Shown: positions 34,701 to 47,454 of the stretch, one piece after another | Layout: every line of letters begins with the position of its first letter | Position numbering within the stretch: position 1 is the first letter of the stretch | Assembly (NCBI GenBank): GCA_030848705.1 | Contig: CM061238.1 | Span: 49,453,133 to 49,517,132 of the forward strand | DNA from: Heracleum sosnowskyi | Taxonomy: Eukaryota; Streptophyta; Magnoliopsida; Apiales; Apiaceae | Reading direction: 5' to 3' | Length of the DNA: 64,000 bases | Notes under the pieces: model-generated | Told to the model about the DNA's origin: nothing | Databases searched by the model: none | Seen by the model: only the letters and a program-made list of their open reading frames with translations | Made by a program: the position numbers and the translations under genes

Positions 34701-36295
34701 ATCTATGGTGATTGACTTTAGAGATGGTTCCACAGATCCTCTTGTAGCTTCAGAAAAAGATGATTGTTGGCCCAACAAATCACTTAACAAGTGATGACCA
34801 CCAATTTCAGAGTGGGGTTTCTCCAAGAATAAAGTTGGAGAATCAGGAATAGATGAATGGATCATATCCACATCTAATGACTGTGTAGGAGAATTTTGTG
34901 GAGGTGTCTCAATATTAATATTGAGGGAGTGGGACTGTAACCCCAGAGTAAAAATTGGGGCTACATTAAACTGAATTTGAGAAACTGGAATTGTTGCTTC
35001 CAGTGTGTGTGCACCCTGTGTGACCTGGGATTTTTGTCTTACCCTTCTTCGGTATTGGGAAATAGCTATTTGGGGGCTAGATGTGTCCCTTACCCTTTTG
35101 ATGTGTGCTCTTGGAAGAGAGCATGTTTCAATAACTACATCCTTTTGAGAGGATGCAATTAGACTTGAGCTAATATCCATATTACTCATTGTGCCTTGTT
35201 GGGAAGACACAATGGGGCTAGTCTGGGTAACACTCACCTCTCCCACCTTATCCTTAGGGTTTCTTTGATTTTCACCCCTTCCCTCACCACTCACCACACC
35301 AGAATCACTCCCCTAGGTTGTGTAGTGGATTTTACAACAGATGCCTTTTGAGAAGCACCTGAGGTTGGCTTCGTGGATTTAGACTTTGTGGATTTAGGTC
35401 TAGTTGCAGGGGCAGGAGCCTGTTGGGTCACAGCTACAGACTCCATTGCAACAACAGTAGTAACAGAAGCAGAAACTGAAGTAACATTCAAATTAGTAAG
35501 TTGAGAAAGTGTTACCTCAATAACTGGCAGATACACCATTGGGACATCACCATTGTGATTGAGCCTCAGGATGTCTGTTAGCACCCTCTTCTCTTGGACA
35601 AAACAATCAAACCTGGAATTTGGGTTAGAGATAACCAATGGTGTTGGACTAACATGGTTGGCCAACATCATTAGAAATCTAGCATAATAAATGTTCTTTT
35701 TCCTATATTTCTTATCTCCTAACTTAGCACCTAGTTCATACATTAATTGAGTGCTAAAATTATAATACTTATCAATGAGAAGCATGGTAAGCAAAATCAG
35801 AATGGAGTTAGTTAAAGCATCAAAATTACTAATTTTACCAGAAAACACTTTAATGAAAGCATCTTCTAAATAACTCCACTCCCTTACCAAGCCTCTCCTT
35901 ATAATTTTACCTAAATTCTCAGTTGGCAAAGAGTAATTTATTGAATTAAGCATGTTAACAATTTCAGCATTTGTTGGTAAAGCTAAGCAATTATTCTCAG
36001 GAATGTGAAGGCATGCTTGCAACACATCTGAATTGACAATATACTCTTTACCTTGAATGGTGAATTTCAAAGTGCCGTTAGTCCCACTGTACTCGCAGGA
36101 GGTCCAAATCTCCTCTATGATTTCATTGTAAAGCGGAGTGGAGTGAAACATCGCATAACTGAGCTTGCAGTTCACCAAGAAATCCATCATCTTGTGAAAG
36201 ATTTTGTTCGGGCTTTCCTTGACAACAAACGGGATGGAGTTGTTCTTCTCATAAATGAACCCTCCAGCTGACATGAGTTTAACTATGGGTGCCAT
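31774..36295 (-). pseudogene. S2 third ORF (env-like position), ~1,507 codons, broken
   Basis: Starts with ATG at 36295 and runs in three frames owing to two small indels: one near 35291-35297, one within 33873-33927. Stops are TAG 34401-34403, TAA 32725-32727 and TAG 32206-32208. The N-terminal ~250 residues share landmarks with the S1 third ORF (REWSYL, SNFDAL, ARFLMMLANHVSP). A T/S/K-rich linker follows, then a Ser/Pro-rich part with S2 motif copies. A heptad-rich coiled coil (about 33490-33610) is followed by KKGEK, as in S1. The C-terminus is basic. No signal peptide or clear membrane segment is seen. The role is unknown; similar domains recur beside copia pol genes in other asterid genomes (from memory, not searched). 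Confidence 0.82.
33451..33466 (-). other. internal polypurine tract in S2 third ORF
   Basis: The minus strand reads CAAAAAAGGGGAGAAA and encodes KKGEK after the coiled coil, as at 18445-18460 in S1. Confidence 0.5.
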
Positions 36296-36832
36296 TGTTG
36301 AGTAAAGAAAAGCTCGAACTGTGTTTTGCTTTGAAAGAGAAGAAGTAAGAAAGCCTTTGGAAATCTTTGAGAGTAAGGTAGAAAAGAATTAAAGAAAATA
36401 AAATTTCTTAAATACTCCCCCAAAAGTTCTCAAAACTTAAGTCCAAGAATAATTATAAATTACTGGATTGGCTTAAAAATCTAACTGTTACAATTAAAAT
36501 ACGACCATGATTTATACTTACAGGGGTGTATGCATAGATCGTGGTAAAAAGACGTGCAAATTTCAACGGTTCAGATTAACAGTGCTATATCAATGGATTA
36601 GAATTGGGCGTTTAAGGTCCTGTTTATTTCGTTGATAAAGCTGCATTTCGTTGACATAAAAGGGCTGTCAACGAAATACCCAGAAAGATGCTAAGACTGT
36701 CAACGGAATGAGACATTTGTTGACATAGTAATTTTGACTGAGACAAATTTCACTTTTTCCTGAGAAAATTAATTCACAAAAAATCATAGCAAATTTCTGG
36801 CTGCAAATATCTTGCAAAAATCTCAAAAATAA
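36296..36832 (-). other. S2 spacer between pol and third ORF
   Basis: 537 bp without a gene. It contains four full copies of the S2 motif (36627-36637, 36646-36656, 36668-36678, 36698-36708) and one variant near 36715, in both orientations. It is equivalent in position to 21138-21627 of S1, which also carries its family motif. It could contain the promoter or splice acceptor of the third ORF. Confidence 0.55.
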
Positions 36833-39800
36833 TTAAGAGAAATTTAGCATACCTAGCTCACTTACTAGTCTTGAGAATGTTGATTCATCAAGTGGCTTGG
36901 TAAAGATGTCTGCAAGTTGTTGTTCACTAGGAACAAAATGTAACTCCACAGTACCATTCATAACATGTTCTCTAATGAAATGGTACTTGATGTCAATGTG
37001 CTTGGTCCTTGAATGCTGCACTGGATTCTCAGTAATGGCAATGACACTAGTGTTGTCACAGAAAATTGGAATTTTCTCAACTCTTAATCCATAATCAAGT
37101 AGTTTATTTTTCATCCATAAAATCTGTGCACAACAACTTCCAGCTGCAATGTACTCAGCCTCAGCTGTGGAGGTAGAAACTGAGTTTTGTTTCTTGCTGA
37201 ACCATGACACAAGCTTGTTTCCTTGGAATTGACAGGTGCCAGTTGTGCTTTTCCTGTCCATTTTACATCCTGCATAATCTGCATCTGAATAACCAATTAG
37301 TTCAAAGCCATATTCTCTAGGATACCAAATGCCAAGGTTTGGTGTTCCTTTGAGATATCTGAAAATCCTTTTAATATCAACTAAATGGGATTCCCTGGGA
37401 TCAGCTTGAAATCTAGCACATAGACATGTAGCAAACATAATATCAGGTCTACTAGCTGTTAAATATAAAAGTGAGCCAACCATGCATCTGTAACTTGAAA
37501 TGTCCACAGATTTTTCCTTAGTATTCAATTCAAGTTTGGTGGCAGTAGGCATGGGAGTTTTGGCAGGAGAGCATTCCATTAAGTTAAATTTCTTTAACAA
37601 ATCATGAATATACTTTGTTTGACTAATGAAAATGCCTTCATTAACTTGCTTCACTTGGAGACCAAGGAAATAAGTTAATTGTCCCATCATGCTCATTTCA
37701 TATTTACTTTGCATAAGCTTGGCAAACTTTTGACAAAGTTTTTCATCTGTAGACCCAAAAATTATGTCATCTACATATATTTGAACAAGTATAGTAGAGC
37801 CATTCACAATCCTATGAAAAAGAGTTTTATCTACATTACCTCTAGTGAAGTGATTCTCAAGAAGGAACTGTGAAAGTTTGTCATAACAGGCTCTAGGTGC
37901 TTGTTTCAAACCATAGAGTGCTTTTAGGAGAAAGTATACATATTCTGGAAAATCATCATCTTCAAAACCAGGAGGTTGACTCACATATACCTCCTCTTCC
38001 AATTCCCCATTCAGAAAAGCACTCTTCACATCCATTTGATAGACTTTAAAATTGGCATGGGCTGCATAGGCTAGGAAAATTCTTATTGCTTCTAGTCTTG
38101 CAACAGGAGCAAATGTTTCATCAAAATCAATTCCCTCTTCCTGTGAGTAGCCTTTAGCAACCAATCTAGCTTTGTTCCTTGTGACTATGCCATTTTCATC
38201 CATCTTGTTTCTGAACACCCATTTTGTGCCTATAACACTCCTGTATTTAGGCTTGGGCACCAGCTTCCAAACTTTGTTTCTTTCAAATTGGTTTAGCTCC
38301 TCTTGCATAGCTAAAACCCAATCTGGATCTAGAAGTGCATCCTCAACTTTCTTTGGCTCATCCTGAGACAGAAAGCTACTATATAGACATTCCTCTTGAG
38401 TTGCTCTTCTAGTTTGGACTTTTGAAGAAACATCACCTATGATGAGTTCAAATGGATGATCTTTGGTCCATTTCCTTGAGGGAGGTAGATTAGCTCTAGA
38501 AGATGTAGCTTCATGATCATGATTTTCTTGAATAGATATTTGTCCTTGAGAAACTCCCCCTGAGTTTGTTGTCCCTAAGTGATCATTCCTAGAAGAATTT
38601 CTATTACTGTCAACGGAAAGCCCACTTTGACTGTCAACGAAATGATCATTTGGTCTGTCAACGAATCCTCCACCATGACTGTCAATGGAATGATCATTTG
38701 GTCTGCTAGCAGCTATTCTTTTCAATCTTAATGCAACAATTTCATCTTCACTGCTGCTTTCATCTGTGCTAGACACAACAACTTTAGGCTATTTCTCAAT
38801 AGCCTTAACATGATTTACTTGATCTCCTTCCTCATTCTCAAAAGAAAGACTTTCATGGAATCCTTCATCACAGAGACCTTGAATTTTGAGATCATCAAAA
38901 ACAACATGTACAGATTCCATAACAATGTTAGTTCTGAGATTATAGACTCTGTAAGCTTTCCCTGCTGCATATCCCACAAATATTGCTTCATCTGCCTTTG
39001 CTTCAAATTTCCCCAAATGCTCAGCTTGATTTCTCAGAACAAAGCACTTGCATCCAAAGACATGAAGAAAATCCAATAGTGGCTTCTTTCTTTTGAGAAG
39101 TTGATAAGGGGTCATTCCCTTGGCTTGATTAATCAAAGAAATATTTTGAGTGAAGCAAGTTGTGTTAACTGCCTCGGCCCAAAAATAAGTTGGTAACTTT
39201 GATTCATCTAGCATTTTCCTTGCAGCTTCAATAAGTGTTCTGTTTTTCCTTTCAACTACACCATTTTGCTGTGGTGTTCTTGCAGCTGAAAATTCATGCA
39301 AAATACCATTTTCCTCACAGAACATCTTCATAGTTGAATTCTTGAACTCTGTCCCATTGTCACTCCTAATTCTTCTTACTTTGAAATCAGGATGATTGTT
39401 TACCATCTTGATGTGATTGATAATGATTTCAATTGCCTCATCTTTGGAGTGTAAAAAGAAAGTCCATCTAAATCTAGAAAAATCATCAACAATCACAAGA
39501 CAGTATTTCTTCTTTGAAATGGACATGACATTTACAGGGCCAAATAGATCTATATGAAGCAGCTCAAGCTGTTGGACAATTGATGACTCTGTCTTGCTTT
39601 TGAATGATGCCTTCTTTTGTTTCCCTTTTTGACATGCATCACACAAACCATCCTTGGTGAATTCCACCTGTGGAATTCCTCTAGCAAGATCTTTCCTCAC
39701 CAAGTCATTCATAACCTTGAAATTCAAATGAGACAATTTCTTGTGCCATAGCCAACTTTCATCCTTGCTTGCCTTGCTAAACAGACAAGTGATGGTGTAT

Positions 39801-40162
39801 GGACTTGTGCTACTAAAGTCAGCAATGTACACATTCCCTCTTTTGAATCCAGTCATTACCACATTGTTGTCTCCACCTTTAGAAACAACACAGGCTTCTC
39901 TTGAAAAAGTAACTAAAAATCCTTTGTCACAAAGTTGGCTGATACTCAGCAAGTTGTGCTTTAGACCATCCACCAATGCAACCTCATCAATGATGACATT
40001 TTCTCTTGAAATTAAGCCATATCCCGTAGGGTAGCCTTTGCTGTCATCTCCAAAAGCAATACAAGGGCCAGCTCTTTCTTGGAACTCTGTGAGCAGGGTA
40101 GAATCACCAGTCATGTGTCTTGAACAACCACTATCCAAGTACCAAAGATTCCTTTTGTCTCC
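36833..40162 (-). pseudogene. pol: S2 pol, one stop from intact
   Basis: A 1,110-codon frame with a single TAG at 38789-38791 (codon 458), in the hinge between integrase and RT. Domains in order: protease WYLDSGCSRHMTGD (codons ~7-20); GAG-pre-integrase HKKLSH...CDACQKGK; integrase with D in HIDLFGP, D in SDNGTEFKN and E in QQNGVVERKNRTL; a Ser/Asp-rich hinge with four copies or variants of the S2 motif (38586-38690); RT with YVDDIIFGST; RNase H ending GMLNFS. The catalytic boxes look complete, so this is the best preserved enzyme set in the window. The frame differs from that of gag; see 40163-40200. Confidence 0.93.
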
Positions 40163-40200
40163 CTGCACACAATAAAACCAAATCAAGTTGATTTTGGTAC
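40163..40200 (-). other. GT-AG segment at the S2 gag/pol junction
   Basis: On the minus strand a 38-nt stretch begins GTACCA and ends GTGCAG, and its removal joins the gag frame to pol in frame. An upstream GTAAAG near 40293 would give a 131-nt intron that also keeps the frame. The frame offset between gag and pol is the opposite of that in S1, yet GT-AG removal repairs both. Confidence 0.35.
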
Positions 40201-42630
40201 CCAAGTTTCCTTGGGTCCTGTTTTGTTAGCCTTTGATTTACTCTTCACATCATTTTTCACCTTGGGCTCAGATTGAGTTAAATCAACCTTTACCTTTGGT
40301 GTTGACTTCTGAGGGTTGCTCACATTTTCATTCATGGCATGCATATTTGGAGGAACAAACATGTTATTCACATTCCATGGCATTTGTGGCACATTAAACA
40401 TATTCATGTATGGATTAGGCACAAATGGCATGCTAGCATATGGAGAAAACATATTAGGCATAACAGGCATTGCAGGCATAGAGGTATTCATTGCAGGCTT
40501 AGGCATTTTCACATTAGTATGCTTCTTAACAGATTTTCAATTAGCAGATAAATGACTAACACTTCCACAATTAACACATGTCTTTCTAGGAGCATACTTA
40601 TCAGGTGTGTAATTGTTGTGTTTGTTAATCCCTACTTTGCCATTTCTGTTATTCTTTTTATTGTCCTTAACCTCAACTTGAATTTTCTCTAACTTGTCTT
40701 TCAATTGCTTGTTAGACAAGTGACCTATATTAGCTCTCTCAACAGGCTTCTCAACTTTCTTTGATTTACTAGACTCACCTTGAACAAAGTTCTTGGTGAC
40801 AGGACCATACTTGTTACTAAGTCTAGTGAGTTCTTCTTTCTTTTCCTTTGTCAACGAAACAGCATGATCGGTTGATGGTTCATCTGTCAACGGAATGATG
40901 CATTCCGTTGACGTATCAACCTTCAACGAATGACCATTGTTGTTTGTTGACTCTGTTTCTGATTCTAAGGTTTCAACAGCACACCCTAGATTCTCTTTGT
41001 TCTTTTTCCATGATTGTTCACAGAAAGATTCCATACCTTGAACATTAATGATGTTGCTAGCAACATTTCTGGAATCTTTCCATTTTGTAATCACTCTCTG
41101 TTCTATTTCTAGTTGTGTTTTAAGAATCTCTTCCCTTTTTAACACTTTCTCAAGTTCCTGCTTAGCATCCCTACTGACACATCTCATTTTATCAAACTCA
41201 ATGAGTTGTGCTTCTAACATGGCATTTCTGTCACTTAAGAGCAAATTAGTCTCTTTAATTCTTGAGTTCTCTTTGGTAAGTGATTTAAGAGTAACACACA
41301 AATTATATAATACAGTAGACATTTCATTAACTGTACTATCGCATTCCTCTTTAGAAAGCTCAGAAAGATTAGTAATTGTTACCTGGTTGCTAGAGGAACT
41401 TGCTTCCTGCTCATGATTGTTAGCCATTAGAGCCAAGTTGACATACTCAACATCATCATCTGAATCTTCACCATTACCATCCTAATCATACTCCTGAGAC
41501 ATGAAAGCCTTTTCTTTTTGCTTGAGAAGTTCAAAGTATTTCTTTTTATAATCAACAGGCTCAAATTTCCTGTTGCCCTTCTCAACTTTGGGCTTTCTGC
41601 AATCTCCAGCAAAGTGACCAATCATTCCACAGTTGAAACATTTAGATTTAGACTTTTCAACCCAATTAATTTTGCTAGGTTGAAAATCTCTCCTTGGTGG
41701 TCTTGCTTCTGAGTTTCTCTTGAATTTGAACTTAGAAAATTTTCTTGAAAGAAAAGCAATGTGTTCATCAATCTCATCTAAGTCATCCAAGTTGGCCGGT
41801 TCTTCTTCTTCTTCTGTCATCTTGCCTTTACCCTTGCTAACATCACTCCTATAACTAGCTCGACTAGTTGTGGCTTTTGGAGCTTCTTCATTGTCATCTT
41901 CCTGTTGGTTCACAGATGCAATCAATGCAATAGATCCACCTTTCTTTTATACCTTCTCAATTTCTTCATCTTGCTCCATTTCCAGCTCATATGTCTTTAA
42001 GGTTCCATAAAGACTTTCAAGAGTATAGTCTTTGTATTCTTGAGTGATTCTTAGAGAAACAGTCATAGGCTTCCACTCTTTTGGAAGAGCTCTAAGAAAT
42101 TTGAGATTTGAATCCTTGGTTTGGTAGACCCTCCCATACAACATTAATCCATTCAAAAGCTTTTGAAACCTACTAAATGTATCGTTTAGAGTTTCACCAG
42201 ATTTAAAATGAAAGTGTTCATATTGTTGTATGAGGAGTTGCATTTTGTTCTCCCTTACCTGCTCAGTTCCTTCACAGGGTGTTCTAACAGTGTCCCATAC
42301 TTCTTTAGAAGTTGTACAGTTGATGACATTGTCAAACATCTCTTACTCCAAACCATTAAACAGAATGTTCATGGTTCTTTTATCTTTATGGATTTCTGCA
42401 ACATCTTCAATAGTCCATTCTGAGGCAGGCTTTGGAATTTCCACATCTTCAGCATCATCTGGCAGTCCAACTCTAGATGAAAACTTCATGGGAACGTGTG
42501 GACCTTTCTCAATGCAGTCTACATATCTCTCATCCATAGACATGAGATGTAGATGCATTTTTACTTTCTAGTGAAAGTAATTGTCCTTATCTAGAACTGG
42601 TATCTTTACACCTGCATCCTTCTTCACCAT
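40183..42630 (-). pseudogene. gag: S2 gag, 815 codons with five stops
   Basis: Starts at ATG 42630-42628 (MVKKDAGVKIPVLDKDNY), two dozen codons after the LTR. All of it lies in one frame. In-frame stops: TAG replacing a Trp near 42568-42570, TAA 42343-42345, TAA 41947-41949, TAG 41482-41484, TGA 40537-40539. The capsid region (FDNVINCTTSKEVWDTV, LRALPKEW) is followed by knuckle CFNCGMIGHFAGDC and then a long coiled-coil segment. The second knuckle CVNCGSVSHLSAN has its last Cys codon turned into TGA. A Met/Pro/Asn-rich tail leads into the pol junction. Four S2 motif copies lie at 40852-40932. Same gene as the fragment at 1738-2366. Confidence 0.9.
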
Positions 42631-42679
42631 GGTTTCTGTTTTGGCCTTGATCTTTAAACTCCTTGTATGTTAGAAGCTT

Positions 42680-42691
42680 GCTCTGATACCA
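42680..42691 (-). other. primer-binding site of S2
   Basis: TGGTATCAGAGC on the minus strand, two bases from the LTR start at 42694. Confidence 0.93.
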
Positions 42692-43818
42692 ATTGTTAAT
42701 CCCAAATGACCTAACAGAATTGTAGAAGGGGGGCGGGGGTTGAATACAATTCTAGATATTCTTAAACTTAAAACAACTTTAAAATCAATTATCACAGAAA
42801 ATAAAAACACAAGCAAATATAAAATTTCAGTTGGATGTTTTGAGGATCCAACTGAGATGTTTTTATTGCGGGAATAATCTGTGTTACAAAAGTAGCACAG
42901 CTGCTCAGTTCCTAATGTAGAGTGAGAGTGCTCTTGAAAGAAGCTAATACAAAGTTATTCTATCTCACTCACTTACAGTAAAATGAACTTCTACACTTGG
43001 TTATATATCCCAAGTTTACAATGCTATTTTTGGCTACTCTAAAATGTACAAAGGGTAACCGCCAGTAGCTTGCTTTTCATTCCTTTTGTCCAATGGTCCT
43101 TGGAGATATTGTCTTTTGTCTTCATGCTTATTATGATCACACTCAAGAACCTAATTGGAAATTAGAATGTTTCCTCATTCCCAGTGTCCATTTTAATGGC
43201 TCCCAATGCAAAGTACACTTCTACATCACCTTTTGATCTGTCAGAAAACTGTCACTATCACTTTGTCAACTATTCAGAAAAGTGATAATGATTCGTTGAT
43301 AGCAGTGAGATCTGTTTCGTTGATAGCTTTATTCTTCATTCTATTGATGGTACATTCTTCATTCCGTTGATAGTGTAATCTTCATTTCGTTGACATGTCT
43401 TCACTTAGGCAAAATTACAAGGCATAGAATATTTACAATTAACCAACCTATTTTGCCTATCTAGTACTTAGTCAACATGACTTGGAAAACCTATCTAATA
43501 CCTACAACAAATGCATATCAACCAGTTGAAGTATTGTACAGTGCAATTGCTACATTACTCATTTCGTTGATGAGACTCATTCCGTTGATGAGCTACCTGT
43601 CAACGGATGCTGCAAAGCATACCATTCCGTTGACAGTTACAATATTGACTTAACACAAAATCTACTAAGTGTTTTATAATTATCATCAAGAACAACTGTA
43701 ACAGCCCCAAATCCGGGGTCAGGGATTTAGGGTTGTCACGATCCATGTACTCCTTGCCTTACCTGTATTACTCACACCATTCATAATTCACCTGCTCATG
43801 ACCCCACAATTTAAGTCT

Positions 43819-43838
43819 CACACACACACACACACACA
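43819..43838. repeat. (CA)10 microsatellite
   Basis: Perfect dinucleotide run inside E2. Confidence 0.95.
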
Positions 43839-46800
43839 GGTTAGAGTCTCAGAAACGATACACTACAACAATTGCGGAATAAATAATTTTTATTACAATA
43901 CCCAACTGTCTTTTGAATCTGTTACTGATACAAATTCTAAGTATTGTTACATTACCAACTTAGCCTTCTGATGCTCACAATCCTCTAATACCATTCATGT
44001 CTATACATAAGTTGAATACCAAAAGCCGTAGCCTGATTCAATTGGTTCGTACTACTCCCGGGATCACTGCTAGAAACTGTTTATGAAAACGCCTTGCGAG
44101 GTATGTGCCGTCCCATTGGCATCCTGCTTCGCTGCTATATAATATATATAAAATAATAGCAAGAGTGAGTGATAGCTCAGCAAGGTAATGAAAGTATGGC
44201 ATAATTCTGCCTTTTATTCAACCCAGAAATAAAGCGGGTATACGACAATAACTTGTCAAAATATCTTGATACTGAAATCATTTCCTTATCGGAATATATT
44301 CCAAAAATACCATTGTTGTATTTCAAATATCCTCTCCATAATATTCTGCAAACTTTCGATATTCATACTATGAACAAAGTTCTAGTATAAAATAAAAGAC
44401 AGGATAACTCAGTATATCCTTTTCGTAAAATATCTGCTATATAGAATATAAGCAGACTATCAACATATAACTTAAAAGATGAAGTTATAAGGAAAATTCA
44501 ATATCATCTTTCAGATCCAACATTTACCTCATATCATAATCTGGAAATAAAGACAATGTAAAATATTACCAATCTATTTTTGATACTCATCTGATTCCAC
44601 ATATCTTTTTCATAAAATCATATACCTTTTCATAAATTCATATTCTTTCTGGTAAACTCATATACTGAAATAAACTGGAATACTCTTGAGTAAACTTTCT
44701 CTTTCTGAAAACTTGCATAGAACTGAATGACTGGAATAAACTTTCTTTTCCTGAAAACTTGCATAAAACTGAGTAACTGGAATAATTTCTCTTTCTCTGA
44801 AAACTTGCACAAAATGTGCTCTTTCATGAATAGTGAACTGTAGATGGAGATGCTAGGCGCCGAGGATACCCCTGCGATGATCAGTCACAAGCTGTATCCC
44901 CCTGCTGTTTTTCTACGTAGAAGGGAAGATAATCAGTCTCACACCGACTTACCTCCCCGCCAATCGGTTGTAGGCAGGAAGAACAGACCCGTTCATAGAC
45001 GGTCGATTCTGTTACTCTCCACTTATCCTACGGTCGGGCACTGATAATCATCTAAGGGAAGAACAGACCCGTTCACCAGTCCGTCGGCCATATTGTAATT
45101 CCCTTAGGGGATCGGCGCTACTCAGTCCCTTACATATCTCCAAGTTCGAGTAAATCCATAACACTGAAACATAAAGTTCCTTTCCCTTTTTCCCAAGTAT
45201 ACAACTCCACAAAGTAGTCGTATCTGGTTGGAAAGGAAATTCACTCATATTTCCCAGACTGATGCCTGTTAATGGATATCACTGATTTCACTGATCTTAC
45301 TTCTCGAGTTTTGAGGAAGTAATCAAAATCATTTTGATGGTAGTATATCAGACTGATAATTTCATTGATTTAAAAAAAAAGATTTAGGACCGGGCAGTCT
45401 ACTGGAAACAAGCATAAAATCCTGAGAAAGGTTCCATGCATCTTTGTAGTTTGAGCGAACATTGAAGTCTTTCTGAATATAGACTTAAAAGGGAAATAGT
45501 TTTGGGAACCTTCTCTAATTATATTTATAATTGTCTGAATAAAACTTTATTAGCTATCTAGGGTTTAAAATAGTTTTCACAAAATACTTCCTTAAGAAGT
45601 AGGGCTTTAAATAATTAATGCAAACTATATTTAATATAGAATATTTATTTAGAAATAATTTCTAAGTACTCTCTTAACAAAAGGGTAGATAATAACTATT
45701 CATCGTATATTTAAATATGCCCTTAATAGATTAAACTCCAAATAGTCTTTAGTTTGTAAATCATTTATCGGGATTAATTATAATAACACAATAAAATAAC
45801 CCTAGATAGCAACTGATACCATTCCCGGTCCATAGCGTATGTACAGAGTATATACCCCCTCCTGAGGGTTTTTCTTAATATATCGGCTTATAGATATTGC
45901 CGTATCCATATCTTATAAGTTCAACTCATATCCATAACTTTTAATTAACATCATAGATAACATTTTGAAAACATAAACATATAGCATATATCTCAAAACC
46001 TTTTATTCATCACCACAACAGTTTAAAAAAGGTATAGGTTTGAAAACTTGCATCTAGTATATGCATATATCAGAATATGGTACTTTAAAATACAACATGT
46101 AGTGAGAAAACTTGCCTGATGCTCGAGAGGTGATAGGGGTCCGCGACGATGCCGGACAATCTAGACAAAGTCAAACGAAAACACACGGTTAATCCCCTCG
46201 ATAAACCACTTATAACTTAATGCTTAAACACGTAAGCGAAACACAACCAAGGCATTACTTGCTCGCTCTAGTGTCACACTAAGTCCATGTTATTCGTCAA
46301 CTACTTATATCATAAGTTTGGTTCGAAATCCATCCTCAAACCCAAGTTATACTTAGCCATTTGGAACCTTGGTTTCTAAGTCTCGTTTTCGGTGGTTTTC
46401 ACTTGTGCAACCTCGGCTTCCTTATTTTTATAAAATCGGAAAAATATCTTTTTGACTCAAAACCTTTTTAGGTCACTTACTAACTGTCCATGTTAGTACC
46501 ATAATTAAAATCTTGTCCTAATTCCCTTTTTTTTAAGGGCCTCGATCTTAAGTACAAAGTTCACTTAAACTACTACTTCGTCTTTCGAAACTACTTTCAC
46601 TAAAACTAACTTTTCTCTTAAACCGTAAGTCCGATTGCTACGATTCTTTCACCAAAATGATCTATGAAACAAAACCTACAAGTTAATGGCAGTGGTTCAT
46701 CTTTTAAAGAAAGTATTGGTCTCGGGTATGCACTGTTTTAAGGTCTCACAAAATTTCGTCATTATGACGGCTATAAATCGGATAATCCAAAAATCCAAAC

Positions 46801-47445
46801 ACTCCAAATATCATACTCTCCACTCCAACAACTCATACATGTTATCCAACATCCAACCAAGGCCTACCACTGCTAAGCCTCCACATAAACCAATTTTAAC
46901 ATTCATCAAAACCCAATCATAACCATAATGTCCTACATATACATCAAATCTCTATAACTCATCTAAATCATCAAAAATGAAATTATGAACTAGGGTTTCA
47001 AAAGAGGGTTACCTTCCTTGATGTGTGGGTGACCTCAATAAGCCTTGATTAGCCTTGATCTAACCTTAGGAGAGCTTGAATCATCAAAAGAAATCATGAA
47101 AAACAAGGTTAGCTCTCGGAGTTACTATTCACCCGGTGAAAGAACTGAAACAACGAAGGTCTTACCTTGCTCAAATGGAAGCAACTTGTGAAATACGAAA
47201 TGTAGGGTATCTCAAGACCTTTCCAACAAGCTATAGATCGCCATTGTGAACCGAGAAATGAAGGAGCTATGATCTTTACAATCCGGCAGTCTATTTTTGG
47301 CCGAAAATGAAGAAATGAATTTGTTTTTCTTTTTGGGTTTTGGCTTTTGACTTGATTAATGATAATGCTGATTTTTGTGTTAAAATAGTGGTGAGTCATA
47401 GCTCTAGGGCTCTCTCCTTGTGAGACTTGTCCAACATGCATTGGC

Positions 47446-47454
47446 TTATATAAA
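47446..47454 (-). promoter_or_regulatory. TATA box of E2 LTR
   Basis: TTTATATAA on the minus strand, about 570 bp from the LTR start and 180 bp downstream of the conserved hairpin. Confidence 0.5.
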
